Assembly (NCBI GenBank): GCA_943913655.1
Contig: CALTZA010000001.1
Span: forward strand, 146,780-210,779
Length of the DNA stretch: 64,000 bases
Reading direction: 5' to 3'
Source of the DNA: an uncultured Francisella sp.
Lineage (GTDB): Bacteria > Pseudomonadota > Gammaproteobacteria > Burkholderiales > Neisseriaceae
Shown: in pieces, positions 55,378 to 63,959 of the stretch
How the letters are laid out: every line of letters starts with the position of its first letter
How positions within the stretch are numbered: position 1 is the stretch's first letter
The notes under the pieces: model-generated
Told to the model about the DNA's origin: nothing
Database searches by the model: none
What the model saw: the letters and a program-made list of their open reading frames with translations, nothing else
Translations under genes and position numbers: made by a program

Positions 55378-56328
55378 ATGACACAACACACTATCATCAT
55401 TGACACCGATCCAGGCGCAGATGACTGCGCAGCCATACTAATGGCCTTGGGCTTGGAGCAACTTTATCCCATTAAAATATTAGGTATCACAACGGTCTGC
55501 GGTAATGTATCCGTTAAGTGTACGACGCGCAATGCCCGCATTATCTGCGATTGGGCAAATAGGCAAGATGTGCCAATCTATCAAGGAGCGGCCAAGCCAA
55601 TTCTAAATACCCTCCATGATGCAAGTGAAGTCCATGGTGAAACTGGTTTAGCCGGTGCACCTTTGCATGATCCGCATACTCCGTTACAAGAGATTTCCGC
55701 CCACTTTTTCCTTATTGATGCGCTTAAACAGTGTCCACCCCAATCAATCACCCTATGCACTTTGGGGCCTTTGACTAATGTAGCACTGGCTCTATTGAGT
55801 GAGCCTTCATGCCAACAGGGAATTAAGGAAATTGTCATTATGGGTGGTAACTATCTTCAACAAGGTAATGTTACTCCCAATGCAGAATTCAATTTTTTTA
55901 CTGATCCGCTGGCTGCAAAAATCGTCTTACATTCGGGAGTGCCTTTAAAAATTTTTCCACTTGATGTTACATACAAAGCTTTAGTCACTACCCCACGTAT
56001 GAACTGCCTACGCCAACTTAATAGCCAAAATGCAAAGCGTGTGGCTGATCTCTTACAGAGTTTTTCTCGCTTTGATATCCAACAATTTGGTTTAGAAGGT
56101 GGGCCACTACACGACCCTTGTCCCATCGCCTATCTTGTGGCACCACAATACTTTAGCTACAGACAGGTTTTTGCAACCATTGAATTTCACGAAGGTTTGA
56201 TGCGAGGAGCAATGCAAGTCGATTGGAATCAGCGTCAAGGTCATAAACCTAATAGTCAATGGTATTATGATATTGATGCCGATGCTTTTTTTAAACTATT
56301 AGAAAATGCCATCGCACAATTGCCGTAA
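55378..56328 (+). CDS. Inosine-uridine nucleoside hydrolase family (ribonucleoside N-glycohydrolase)
   Basis: Splits ribonucleosides into base and ribose. The family calcium site DTDPGADDCAAI is at the N-terminus. NAEFNFFTDPLAAKIV and LHDPCPIAYLV complete the metal and substrate site. At 316 aa it fits. Substrate preference is not clear. A weak ribosome site. The gene is followed closely by DUF1289, rfbB and rfbC. Confidence 0.9.
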   Translation: MTQHTIIIDTDPGADDCAAILMALGLEQLYPIKILGITTVCGNVSVKCTTRNARIICDWANRQDVPIYQGAAKPILNTLHDASEVHGETGLAGAPLHDPHTPLQEISAHFFLIDALKQCPPQSITLCTLGPLTNVALALLSEPSCQQGIKEIVIMGGNYLQQGNVTPNAEFNFFTDPLAAKIVLHSGVPLKIFPLDVTYKALVTTPRMNCLRQLNSQNAKRVADLLQSFSRFDIQQFGLEGGPLHDPCPIAYLVAPQYFSYRQVFATIEFHEGLMRGAMQVDWNQRQGHKPNSQWYYDIDADAFFKLLENAIAQLP

Positions 56329-56335
56329 CGAAACA

Positions 56336-56593
56336 ATGCAACAGCTAGAATTTTTTGAAATTAAAAGCCCATGTATTAGTGTCTGCGAAAACAACCAACG
56401 TGGCTACTGCAAAGGATGCTATCGCAGTCGTGAAGAGCGAATACACTGGCGCCAATATTTACCGGTAAAGCGTTATCACATATTGACACTATGCTATCAA
56501 AGAAAATTAAAAGGAGACATGTATCTTCTTCATTCAGTTCCAGATTCAGACAGCAATCTTCTACAAGCTGATTTATTTGAGCTACTCTCATGA
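56336..56593 (+). CDS. DUF1289 family small cysteine-motif protein
   Basis: An 85-aa protein with the DUF1289 core: SPCISVCENNQRGYCKGCYR followed by RSREERIHW. The cysteines (C-x3-C-x7-C-x2-C) could bind a metal or a cluster; the function is unknown. An ATG at 56306 would overlap the nucleoside hydrolase; the ATG at 56336 is preferred. Its stop overlaps the rfbB start by 4 nt (ATGA). Confidence 0.82.
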   Translation: MQQLEFFEIKSPCISVCENNQRGYCKGCYRSREERIHWRQYLPVKRYHILTLCYQRKLKGDMYLLHSVPDSDSNLLQADLFELLS

Positions 56594-57606
56594 AACGCAG
56601 TTTACTAGTTACTGGAGGAGCAGGTTTTATTGGCAGCCACTTAAGTGAATATCTGCTGCAAAAATACCCGGATTTTTGTTGTGTGGTTTATGATTCTTTA
56701 AGCTATGCTGGTCGACTCAGCCACTTAGAAAACATTATGGACCATCCGAATTTTATTTTCATTCAGGGGGATATTCGTGATCAAAAAACCTTAAAAGATG
56801 TATTTCAGCGCTATCATATCTGCGGTGTATTTCATTTGGCAGCGCACACACATGTAGATCGCTCTATTATTGATCCTCTTTCTTTTGTTGAAAATAATGT
56901 ATTAGGCTGTGCAGCACTATTGGAAATATGTCGTCAATATGTCCTTACTCACCAAAGGCCTTTTCGTTTACTGCATGTTTCTAGTGATGAAGTGTTTGGC
57001 AGCATCCCAGCTCCTCATCAGGTCAATGAAGAAGCAGCATATCATCCCAGATCTCCCTATTCAGCTTGTAAAGCAGCAGCTGATCATTTGGTGCGCGCTT
57101 ATTACCACAGTTATCATTTACCTATTTTAATCAGCTATTGCAGTAATAATTTTGGACCTCGTCAACATCCTGAAAAACTGATTCCCCATACTATCCTTAA
57201 GGCTTTGAGAAAAGAAATGATTCCCATCTATGGAGATGGCTTACAAGTACGTGATTGGCTCGCTGTTGCTGATCATGTCAAAGCCCTGGAATTAATATTT
57301 CGATGTGGGGAAATTGGTCGTTCTTATTGCGTTAGTGCACATTGTGAAAGAACCAATTTATCAGTGGTGCGAGATATTTGTACAGAAATTGCCAAAATAT
57401 TAGGCACCTCACTTACCCAACTAGAATCTTTGATGACGCATGTCACTGATCGCCCTGGACATGACCGTCGTTATGCTTTAAAGGCCAAGCGTATTAATCA
57501 AGAACTTCACTGGCAGCCGCAGGAAGAATTTAACCACGCTCTAGCAGCTACTGTGCGTTGGTATGTGGAACGACCAAATTATTTTAACCATGCAAACATT
57601 CATTGA
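56590..57606 (+). CDS. rfbB: dTDP-glucose 4,6-dehydratase
   Basis: Converts dTDP-glucose to dTDP-4-keto-6-deoxyglucose, the entry to rhamnose and other deoxysugars. Extended SDR: the NAD site is VTGGAGFIGSHLSEY, followed by HLAAHTHVDRSI, catalytic Thr/Ser in VSSDEVFGS and YSACKAAADHLV (Tyr-x3-Lys). NNFGPRQHPEKLIP and the ending DRPGHDRRYAL follow. At 338 aa it fits. It overlaps DUF1289 upstream and rfbC downstream. No rfbA or rfbD lies in the window. Confidence 0.93.
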   Translation: MKRSLLVTGGAGFIGSHLSEYLLQKYPDFCCVVYDSLSYAGRLSHLENIMDHPNFIFIQGDIRDQKTLKDVFQRYHICGVFHLAAHTHVDRSIIDPLSFVENNVLGCAALLEICRQYVLTHQRPFRLLHVSSDEVFGSIPAPHQVNEEAAYHPRSPYSACKAAADHLVRAYYHSYHLPILISYCSNNFGPRQHPEKLIPHTILKALRKEMIPIYGDGLQVRDWLAVADHVKALELIFRCGEIGRSYCVSAHCERTNLSVVRDICTEIAKILGTSLTQLESLMTHVTDRPGHDRRYALKAKRINQELHWQPQEEFNHALAATVRWYVERPNYFNHANIH

Positions 57607-58129
57607 TGATTGTCAGTTAATTACTGCGCCCCGTTACTGTGATCATCGCGGTATGTTCAGCATATTATTTGATGCACAAAGTTATCAGACACGCTTTCAA
57701 TTTACTTTGCAACAAATCAATGAAGTTTATTCTAGCTATGGTGTCATTAGAGGACTTCATGCCCAAAGATCTCCTTGGGCCCAAGCTAAGATCATACAGG
57801 TGCTAGAAGGCGAAATATTTGATGTAGCGGTAGATGCGAGGAAAAATTCACTGCAGCAAGGCAAAGTCACACAAATTTATTTGACCAGTGAAACAAACAC
57901 ACAATTTTTTATCCCAAAAGGATTCTTTCACGGCTATGCAGTATTGTCAGAAAAAGCCTTAGTGCGTTATTATGTCGATAAGCCATATGCTCCAGATCAC
58001 GAGGTTATTTTGCAGTACAGTGATCATGATCTCAATATTAAATGGCCTATTCCCAATGATCAGCAGATATTATCGCAAAAAGACCTACAGGGATGTTCTT
58101 GGCAAGATATCGTTACACGTATGATATAA
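57590..58129 (+). CDS. rfbC: dTDP-4-dehydrorhamnose 3,5-epimerase-like protein
   Basis: Epimerises the 4-keto-6-deoxy sugar at C3/C5 in dTDP-L-rhamnose synthesis. The RmlC cupin fold is seen in DHRGMFSILF, SYGVIRGLHAQRSPWAQAK (catalytic His in RGLH), GEIFDVAVDAR, and FIPKGFFHGYAVLSEKALV. At 179 aa it fits RmlC. The ATG at 57590 is used; it overlaps rfbB by 17 nt. An earlier ATG at 57563 is not supported by homology. Confidence 0.88.
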   Translation: MQTFIDDCQLITAPRYCDHRGMFSILFDAQSYQTRFQFTLQQINEVYSSYGVIRGLHAQRSPWAQAKIIQVLEGEIFDVAVDARKNSLQQGKVTQIYLTSETNTQFFIPKGFFHGYAVLSEKALVRYYVDKPYAPDHEVILQYSDHDLNIKWPIPNDQQILSQKDLQGCSWQDIVTRMI

Positions 58130-58194
58130 GGTAGGCTAGAAATTGCCTTCGCACGCCTTTATACAATGACACATCTTTAGAGTTTTGAAAAACA

Positions 58195-59493
58195 ATGAAA
58201 ATTTTTCCTATCAGGTTTAATCTGCAACTAGATTATTTAATAAAATCAATCAGTCTAGGGCTGTGTTTATTGATCACAAATCTGTTAACAGTAAAGACTA
58301 GTTCTACTGAACACTATGGGGGACAATTTCTCTTACTGCTGCTGGTTTTTACTATTTTTAACTATGCGCTTACTGGTTTACCCTATTATTTTCTCAACCA
58401 AACCTGGAGGCGTTTTATTTATGCATTACTATGCTGGTGGCTCATAATTATTGCTCTTGCTGCGTGGGACAGCTGGCACAATCATCTTTTTTCTCGTTTT
58501 AACGCAGTGTATGTACCTGCTATTCATCTTAGTTATCTTTTTTTAGGAGGGATATGCGCTATTATTTTTTCTTGGATTGAACGCTGTTTCAAAAAAAAAC
58601 GCTATCGTACAGCGTATGTGGCTAACAAAAGGCCGCCAGATTTACAAGCGCTTACCTCATTTCCTTTTTTACTCATTGCTAATCATGAAAATAATGAAAA
58701 TCTTCCTTCTTGCCCATTAGATGCTTTAATCATTGATTTAAAACACTATCCTCCTTCTAGAAATCAGCGTATAGCCCTTTTTCGCCAAAGCATGGCTCGC
58801 AATATTCCAGTATATTCACCAAAAAAATGGCTAGAAAATTATGAAGAACGTTTGCGTTTAACTACCTTACAGCAACATGATTTAGCAACTTTAAATCCTA
58901 AAGTACATCCTTATTTAATATTAAAACGTATTTTAGATATTCTGTGTATTGTATGGGTATTGCCTATTGTATTGCCACTTTTTTTGATTATTGCATTGAT
59001 TATTCGTATAGAAAGCCGCGGACCTGCTATTTTTACTCAAAGCCGTGTGGGATATTTGGGACGTGAATTCAAGATCTATAAGTTTCGCAGTATGCACCAT
59101 CAAGCTGAAAAAACAGGCGCGCAATTTGCTTCCAAAGAAGATATAAGGATCACTCGCATCGGTAAGATTATCCGGCAGTTAAGAATTGATGAACTTCCAC
59201 AATTTTTTAATGTGCTTAAAGGAGACATGAGCTTAATTGGCCCGCGGCCAGAACAAAAAATATTTGTTGATCAATTTGATGAAACGATCCCTTATTATCG
59301 CTACCGACATCATGTCAAACCCGGTATCTCCGGCTTGGCACAGGTCAGACAAGGTTATGCAGCCAATGCCGAAGAAACTGCAGTGAAATTAGAATATGAT
59401 TTATTCTATATCAAGCACTTGAGTCTCGGACTGGATATTTTGATATTTATCAAAACCCTGTGTACTATTTTCACCGGTTTTGGAGCTCGTTAA
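58195..59493 (+). CDS. Undecaprenyl-phosphate glycosyl-1-phosphate transferase (WcaJ/PssY-like)
   Basis: Loads the first sugar-phosphate onto undecaprenyl phosphate to start polysaccharide repeat synthesis. About five N-terminal hydrophobic segments (residues 20-125) are followed by a poorly conserved cytosolic domain. The polyisoprenyl sugar-transferase domain starts near residue 235: KRILDILCIVW, SRVGYLGREFKIYKFRSM, RIDELPQFFNVLKGDMSLIG (core DE-type motif) and GISGLAQVRQGYA. At 432 aa it fits. It ends the polysaccharide run begun by rfbB. The sugar is not known. Confidence 0.88.
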   Translation: MKIFPIRFNLQLDYLIKSISLGLCLLITNLLTVKTSSTEHYGGQFLLLLLVFTIFNYALTGLPYYFLNQTWRRFIYALLCWWLIIIALAAWDSWHNHLFSRFNAVYVPAIHLSYLFLGGICAIIFSWIERCFKKKRYRTAYVANKRPPDLQALTSFPFLLIANHENNENLPSCPLDALIIDLKHYPPSRNQRIALFRQSMARNIPVYSPKKWLENYEERLRLTTLQQHDLATLNPKVHPYLILKRILDILCIVWVLPIVLPLFLIIALIIRIESRGPAIFTQSRVGYLGREFKIYKFRSMHHQAEKTGAQFASKEDIRITRIGKIIRQLRIDELPQFFNVLKGDMSLIGPRPEQKIFVDQFDETIPYYRYRHHVKPGISGLAQVRQGYAANAEETAVKLEYDLFYIKHLSLGLDILIFIKTLCTIFTGFGAR

Positions 59494-59982
59494 ATCGGTT
59501 TTAGCGGTATTGCCTTCAAAACGCCTCCAGTCTTGTGTATACACAAAAATGTCTTCCGTTGCACTTTTTGTAATAACAAATTCTATCAAAGCAAAGCTTC
59601 AGTTTGCAGCTGGTTTTACTCAGTACATAATAAATTATTTCAACAAATAGCTGACCAAATAGCTGACCTTCTTTGCATATCGTCATTTATTTTGCAATAA
59701 TGCATTGGCAGAATACAAGCATCATCTAAGCTTGAGGTGCTGAGCCACCCATAAACTAATCACAAGCTTGGCAAAGCTGTTTGCTGCTTTTATTGGTAAC
59801 TTTCTTAAGCTGAGCTGTTTTAATTTCTCCTCGATTGACTCATCATTCAATGCCTCCTAGTGCTAAACCATCATCTCAAATATAGCGGTTGATTTAAATA
59901 AATATAATGGTTTATACTCCGCGCATAGTGAAGTTGTTTACTTGACAGATATTTGTAACATATTTTTTGACGGGGTATTTTT
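59494..59982. other. Long intergenic region at the core/microcin-island boundary
   Basis: A 489-bp region with no recognised gene. It holds a perfect tandem 12-bp repeat (CAAATAGCTGAC, 59644-59655 and 59656-59667). A small minus-strand frame (59722-59850, 42 codons, TTG start) is followed by a plus-strand promoter candidate at 59889-59918. The base composition shifts to AT-rich from here onward. Confidence 0.5.
59889..59918 (+). promoter_or_regulatory. Candidate promoter of the microcin-like gene
   Basis: TTGATT (59889-59894), an 18-nt spacer and TATACT (59913-59918) place a sigma-70-like promoter about 60 nt before the microcin-like ATG. A Fur box was not recognised. Confidence 0.35.
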
Positions 59983-60217
59983 ATGAGAGAGTTATCTTTG
60001 CAAGAACTAAATATGGTTTCTGGCGCTGGCCTACTTACAGCATGTGGCGGTGCTATTGTTGCAGGAGCGGCAGGGGGTACCGTTACAGGCCTCATCGAGG
60101 GCACTGCAACAGGTGCTTTGACAGCTCTGGATTAGGGGGCTTCCTAGAGCAGCTGTAGGTACGGTAGCAGGTGCTGCTGGAGGTGCTGTTATATGTACTA
60201 TGACTCCTACACCATAA
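59983..60217 (+). pseudogene. ColV-type (class II) microcin-like precursor, apparently frameshifted
   Basis: The intact frame from ATG 59983 gives a 50-aa peptide ending at TAG 60133-60135. Residues 1-15 (MRELSLQELNMVSGA) are a textbook double-glycine-type leader of peptides exported by C39-peptidase ABC transporters, ending GA where GG is commonest. The mature part is Gly/Ala-rich (GGAIVAGAAGG, GTATGAL). Dropping one base near 60130 restores a 77-codon frame to TAA at 60215-60217, adding RAAVGTVAGAAGGAV and a CTMTPTP end. That tail also has microcin-like composition. The gene is therefore probably a one-base frameshift of a ~62-aa microcin. It may also be expressed as the short form. Confidence 0.6.
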
Positions 60218-60256
60218 TTTATTTAATTTTATTTGAGAACTTTATATCGGACCATT

Positions 60257-60445
60257 ATGCTTAAAAATTGGCTGCTCCTTACTGTAACTGCTATATTGAT
60301 TTACATCATATTAGGTGTGGGTGGGTTGTTGGTTTTAGGTAGGCCAACTAGTTTCTGCTCTACATTCTTAATCAATGCAATATACGGCTCTTGTTCTATG
60401 TTACTCGCATTAGTAATTTTAAAATATTTTAAGATTTTTAAATAA
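60257..60445 (+). CDS. Small two-helix membrane protein, candidate microcin immunity protein
   Basis: A 62-aa protein with two hydrophobic helices: about residues 4-24 (NWLLLTVTAILIYIILGVGG) and about 36-56 (AIYGSCSMLLALVILKYF). A short loop with a single Cys lies between them. No family was recognised. Its size, topology and position 40 nt downstream of the precursor match immunity proteins of ColV-type microcins. The assignment is inferred from context only. The ATG has GGA 6 nt upstream; a TTG at 60233 could extend it by eight residues. Confidence 0.55.
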   Translation: MLKNWLLLTVTAILIYIILGVGGLLVLGRPTSFCSTFLINAIYGSCSMLLALVILKYFKIFK

Positions 60446-60454
60446 TTAGGAAAG

Positions 60455-60492
60455 ATCTACAGGGCAGCCCATGCAAGTTAGCTGTCCTAGAT
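60455..60492 (+). other. Hairpin after the immunity candidate
   Basis: AGGGCAGC (60461-60468) pairs with GCTGTCCT (60481-60488) and is extended by ATCT/AGAT, with a 2-nt bulge. No T-run follows, so it is not a standard terminator; it may be an mRNA-stabilising or processing structure. Confidence 0.4.
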
Positions 60493-60553
60493 TTAGTTAT
60501 GCGTAAGGATCTATTGTTTTTTATGATCATTTCTAGATTAATTGCAGCTCCAT

Positions 60554-60595
60554 CGCAATAATCTATAGCGCATGGATTATTACGGTTAGTTTTTT
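60554..60595 (+). terminator. Weak terminator-like hairpin upstream of the S9 peptidase
   Basis: AATAATC (60557-60563) pairs with GATTATT (60575-60581), plus two outer pairs beyond a mismatch. Six Ts follow about 8 nt later. It would separate the microcin genes from the peptidase gene. Confidence 0.3.
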
Positions 60596-60652
60596 CTTAA
60601 TTATGATGTAACATGTATTACTCTTTTAATTAAGGTACTTAGTGGAGTTGAT

Positions 60653-62653
60653 ATGCGTAGCTTTTTAATTTTATTTCTATTCCTACTTTCTCCTTTACTA
60701 TACTCAAAAAATAAAGTCACTGGAGATGTTCCTTTAATTAACAGAGAAATCTTATTAGGCAATCCAGAAATAACTTCGCCAGCGATTAGTCCAGATGGTA
60801 AAAAAATTGCTTTCTTAAAGCCTTATAATGGAAATATGAATATTTGGGTTAAAAATATAAACGAAAATTATAATATGGCAAAACCTATTAACAATAAAGA
60901 AATAATATATTCCTTCTATTGGACTAGCGACTCTAAGTATATATTGTTTGTATCAGATAATAACGGCAACCAAAACTACGCCATTAATATTATCAATATT
61001 TCCAATAACACGAATTACCATACAAAGAATGTTATAAATATTCCTAACGCAACCATACAAGTGTTAATGATCAGTGAAAAAAATCCAGATAAACTAATCG
61101 TCAGCATTAATGATAGAGATAAAAAGTGGTTTGACTTATATGAATTATCAATATCAACTGGTAAGTTAAAGAAGCTATTTGAGAATAAGCAAAGAATCAC
61201 GGGATATAATTTTGATTGGAACGAAAAGCTCAGAATAGTCACCAGAAGCAATGAAGATGGTTCTAGCGATATTTTGAAAGTTGGTAAGCATAATCAATTA
61301 ACTCCAATTTATAAGGTGAATAGCGATGAAAGCGCAGTTATACTGGGTTGGGATCAATTTAATCGCAAATTTTATTTAGCTACTAATAGGGGGAAATTGG
61401 ATTTATTAACTTTATTTTTATTTGATCCAATCACTAAAAAATTAACAAAAGTTGAAAGCGACCCATTCAATAAAGTAGACATTTCCTCGGTCTATTTTGA
61501 TAAATCACACCATCTAATTGCCACATCATATTATGAAGGAAATATTAGATATCATTGGAGAAGCCAATGGTGGAAAAATTTGTATAATCATTTAAAAAAG
61601 AAGTTTAAGGGAAAAGACATAGCGATTAGTTCAATTAACAAAAATAACAATAATCAATTCATGGTAGCAGTCAATGATGATAACTATATTCCAGAGATAT
61701 ATTTTTATGATACGTTGAAGGACAAACTATATTTTCAATTTACTACTAATAGTCAACTAAAAAAAGTAGAAAAGTATCTCGTTAAGAAACAATATATAGA
61801 ATATAAAAGTAAAGATGGGTTAACCATACCAGCTTATTTAACGCTGCCATTTCATCATGGAAAAATAGGTAATCTACCTACCATCATAAGAGTGCACGGT
61901 GGCCCTAAAGGATTTCGTAATGTAAAAGGATATGATCCAGTTGTACAACTACTTGCTAACAGAGGATATGTAGTCTTAGAACCTAATTTTAGAGGAAGCT
62001 CTGGATACGGAAAGAAGTTTGCTAGCGCCGCAAATAGACAATGGGGGAGGCTAATGCAAGATGATTTGGAATGGGGTGCTAGATACCTAATCAAAGCTGG
62101 CATCAGCGATAAAAATAAAATTGCTATTATAGGTAGTAGTTACGGGGGATATGCTGTTCTTTCTTCTCTTAGTTCTCACCCCAATTTTTTTGCTGCAGGC
62201 ATTGATGTGTGTGGCATCAGTAATTTATTTACTTTTATCAATACTATTCCCGCTTATTGGGAGTTTTCAAAAAAAATTTGGTTTGATCAAATAGGTGACC
62301 CTAACACTAAGGAAGGTAGAACACTTTTAAAAGATAGAAGTCCCTTATTTAAGGCTGCACAGATAACAAAACCTTTACTTATTGTTCATGGTGAAAATGA
62401 CCCTATAGTCAAAAAACAAGAGTCTGATGAAATCGTCAATTTATTACGTAAAAAAGGTAATCAGGTCACATACCTTGTTGCGAAAGATGAAGGCCATGGG
62501 TTTGTAAAAAATATAAACATTCAGGCCTTGTTTGCTGAGATTGAAAAATTTCTGTCGTTAAATTTAAGAGGAAGGTATCAGAAGAATACATCAAATGATA
62601 TTAAAGTCAAATTAAAAGAATTGGAATTTAATGGCCTACAAACAAAACATTAG
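60653..62653 (+). CDS. Secreted S9-family (prolyl oligopeptidase/acylaminoacyl-peptidase-like) serine peptidase
   Basis: A 666-aa alpha/beta-hydrolase peptidase. The signal peptide is residues 1 to about 19 (FLILFLFLLSPLLYS). An N-terminal seven-bladed-propeller-like region (about 30-390) starts ITSPAISPDGKKIAFLKPYNG. The C-terminal catalytic domain has the triad S496 (GSSYGGY), D583 (GENDPIV) and H615 (DEGHGF), as in S9C peptidases. It is unusually rich in Asn, Lys and Ile, unlike the genes to its left, which suggests acquired DNA. GGAG lies 5 nt before the ATG. Its place in a microcin locus is unusual. It could process, degrade or modify peptides, but nothing shows this. Confidence 0.85.
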   Translation: MRSFLILFLFLLSPLLYSKNKVTGDVPLINREILLGNPEITSPAISPDGKKIAFLKPYNGNMNIWVKNINENYNMAKPINNKEIIYSFYWTSDSKYILFVSDNNGNQNYAINIINISNNTNYHTKNVINIPNATIQVLMISEKNPDKLIVSINDRDKKWFDLYELSISTGKLKKLFENKQRITGYNFDWNEKLRIVTRSNEDGSSDILKVGKHNQLTPIYKVNSDESAVILGWDQFNRKFYLATNRGKLDLLTLFLFDPITKKLTKVESDPFNKVDISSVYFDKSHHLIATSYYEGNIRYHWRSQWWKNLYNHLKKKFKGKDIAISSINKNNNNQFMVAVNDDNYIPEIYFYDTLKDKLYFQFTTNSQLKKVEKYLVKKQYIEYKSKDGLTIPAYLTLPFHHGKIGNLPTIIRVHGGPKGFRNVKGYDPVVQLLANRGYVVLEPNFRGSSGYGKKFASAANRQWGRLMQDDLEWGARYLIKAGISDKNKIAIIGSSYGGYAVLSSLSSHPNFFAAGIDVCGISNLFTFINTIPAYWEFSKKIWFDQIGDPNTKEGRTLLKDRSPLFKAAQITKPLLIVHGENDPIVKKQESDEIVNLLRKKGNQVTYLVAKDEGHGFVKNINIQALFAEIEKFLSLNLRGRYQKNTSNDIKVKLKELEFNGLQTKH

Positions 62654-62786
62654 GATAGAATTTAATAAATAGCTTATAGCTCTTTAATTCTATTGTAAGT
62701 ATTCAATTAATAGCGTATAGCGCAAATTTACTTAAGACTCAGCCTAATCGTTAATGATGACTTTTATGTTCACTTTTATTTTTAGT

Positions 62787-63959
62787 TTATCTGTAATTAC
62801 TTAAGTCAATAATATTCTTAGCATAATTAATGGTTGACTCTCTATGGGCTACCACTACCCTAGTGATATCCAAGTTCATTATATTAGCATTAATTATTGC
62901 CTCATTTTTAACATCTAAATGACTTGTAGATTCATCCAAAAATAAAATTTTTGGTTTTTTATATAAGGATCTTGCCAGTAATATTCTTTGTTTCTGCCCT
63001 CCAGACAAACCTTGGCCCAGCTCCCCTATTATTGTACCATAACCCATTGGCATGTTAATAATATCATCATGAATATTCGCAACATGTGCACATTCAACAA
63101 CCCAATCCATATCTATATTTTTATCAAAACAAGCGATATTCATTAATAAAGACCCTGAAAATAAATGGTCTTCTTGTAAAACTAAAGCAATATTATCTCT
63201 ATAATTTGGATATCCCATCTGTTTGATATTAGTTCCATTATAGATAACATTACCTTGATTTGGATACAAAAGCCCTGACATAATTTTTATTAGCGTAGTT
63301 TTACCACAACCAGATGGCCCTACAATCGCTACAATATCATTCTTTCTTATAGAAAGTGATATTTTATTTAAAATTCGATCTGATAAATGATCATATCCAT
63401 ATGTTATATTTTCAATCTTTAATATTATTTCTTGATTATTTGATTTTTCACTAAAATTACATGAAAATAACGGTATATCATTATTTTTTTCTATATTTGT
63501 CAAAGCTATATCTGATATTCTATCATAATGTATAGATAGCATTCGTAATGCAACGAAATCATTAATAAACGCAGAAATATTTTCTATAAAAATAGATCTA
63601 TATACATTAAAAGCGATAAACATACCCAAAGTAAGCGTATTATCCATTACCATATATACACCGATACCTAGAATAGTAATTTCATTAACAGCTGCAGTGA
63701 TACCTTCTACGGCTTCAAAAAAAGATGAATACTTTTGATTTTGAACAGATATGTTTATTGAATTTATAAACAAAGATAACCAATATTCTTTTCTTATACT
63801 ATTTAAGTTCAATGATTTAATAGTCTGTATGCCATATAAACTTTCCATAAAATGCGAATCTGTTTTAGCTTTTTTATAAATTAACTCTTTATTGATCTGT
63901 TTAAATTTTATATACGTCATCATTCTTATTAATATATATACTAATAAAAATATACTCAC
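62787..63959 (-). CDS. CvaB-like bacteriocin-exporting ABC transporter, C-terminal part (frameshifted, runs off right edge)
   Basis: The second half of a peptide-exporting ABC transporter. The visible TM segments (about residues 1-130) resemble CvaB/RaxB-type exporters: LIRMMTYIKFKQINKELIYK, then SHFMESLYGIQTIKSLNL. The ATPase domain (about 170-390) has Walker A GPSGCGKTT, the Q-loop region LVLQEDHLFSGSL, signature GLSGGQKQRILLAR and Walker B KILFLDESTSHLD. The GTG at 63959 is not a true start: the frame opens only at 63977, after two TAG codons. In the next frame VMMFIYSRYLFLIV continues to the window edge and joins at about 63957 after one base change. The C39 peptidase domain would lie further right. 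Confidence 0.75.
   Translation of the reverse strand: MSIFLLVYILIRMMTYIKFKQINKELIYKKAKTDSHFMESLYGIQTIKSLNLNSIRKEYWLSLFINSINISVQNQKYSSFFEAVEGITAAVNEITILGIGVYMVMDNTLTLGMFIAFNVYRSIFIENISAFINDFVALRMLSIHYDRISDIALTNIEKNNDIPLFSCNFSEKSNNQEIILKIENITYGYDHLSDRILNKISLSIRKNDIVAIVGPSGCGKTTLIKIMSGLLYPNQGNVIYNGTNIKQMGYPNYRDNIALVLQEDHLFSGSLLMNIACFDKNIDMDWVVECAHVANIHDDIINMPMGYGTIIGELGQGLSGGQKQRILLARSLYKKPKILFLDESTSHLDVKNEAIINANIMNLDITRVVVAHRESTINYAKNIIDLSNYR

Noticed and set aside
59644..59667. Two tandem CAAATAGCTGAC units as a possible repeat array or CRISPR remnant
   Set aside because: There are only two units with no spacer and no cas genes; it is too short to mean more than a local duplication.
59942..59964. 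TTGACA close to the microcin start as a promoter
   Set aside because: No acceptable -10 hexamer lies 16-18 nt downstream, so the upstream TTGATT/TATACT pair is preferred.
59967..60158. 63-codon frame overlapping the microcin-like gene, Arg/Cys-rich
   Set aside because: It is the alternate frame of the leader-bearing precursor. Only its last few codons could matter, if two base losses occurred, which is less simple than one.
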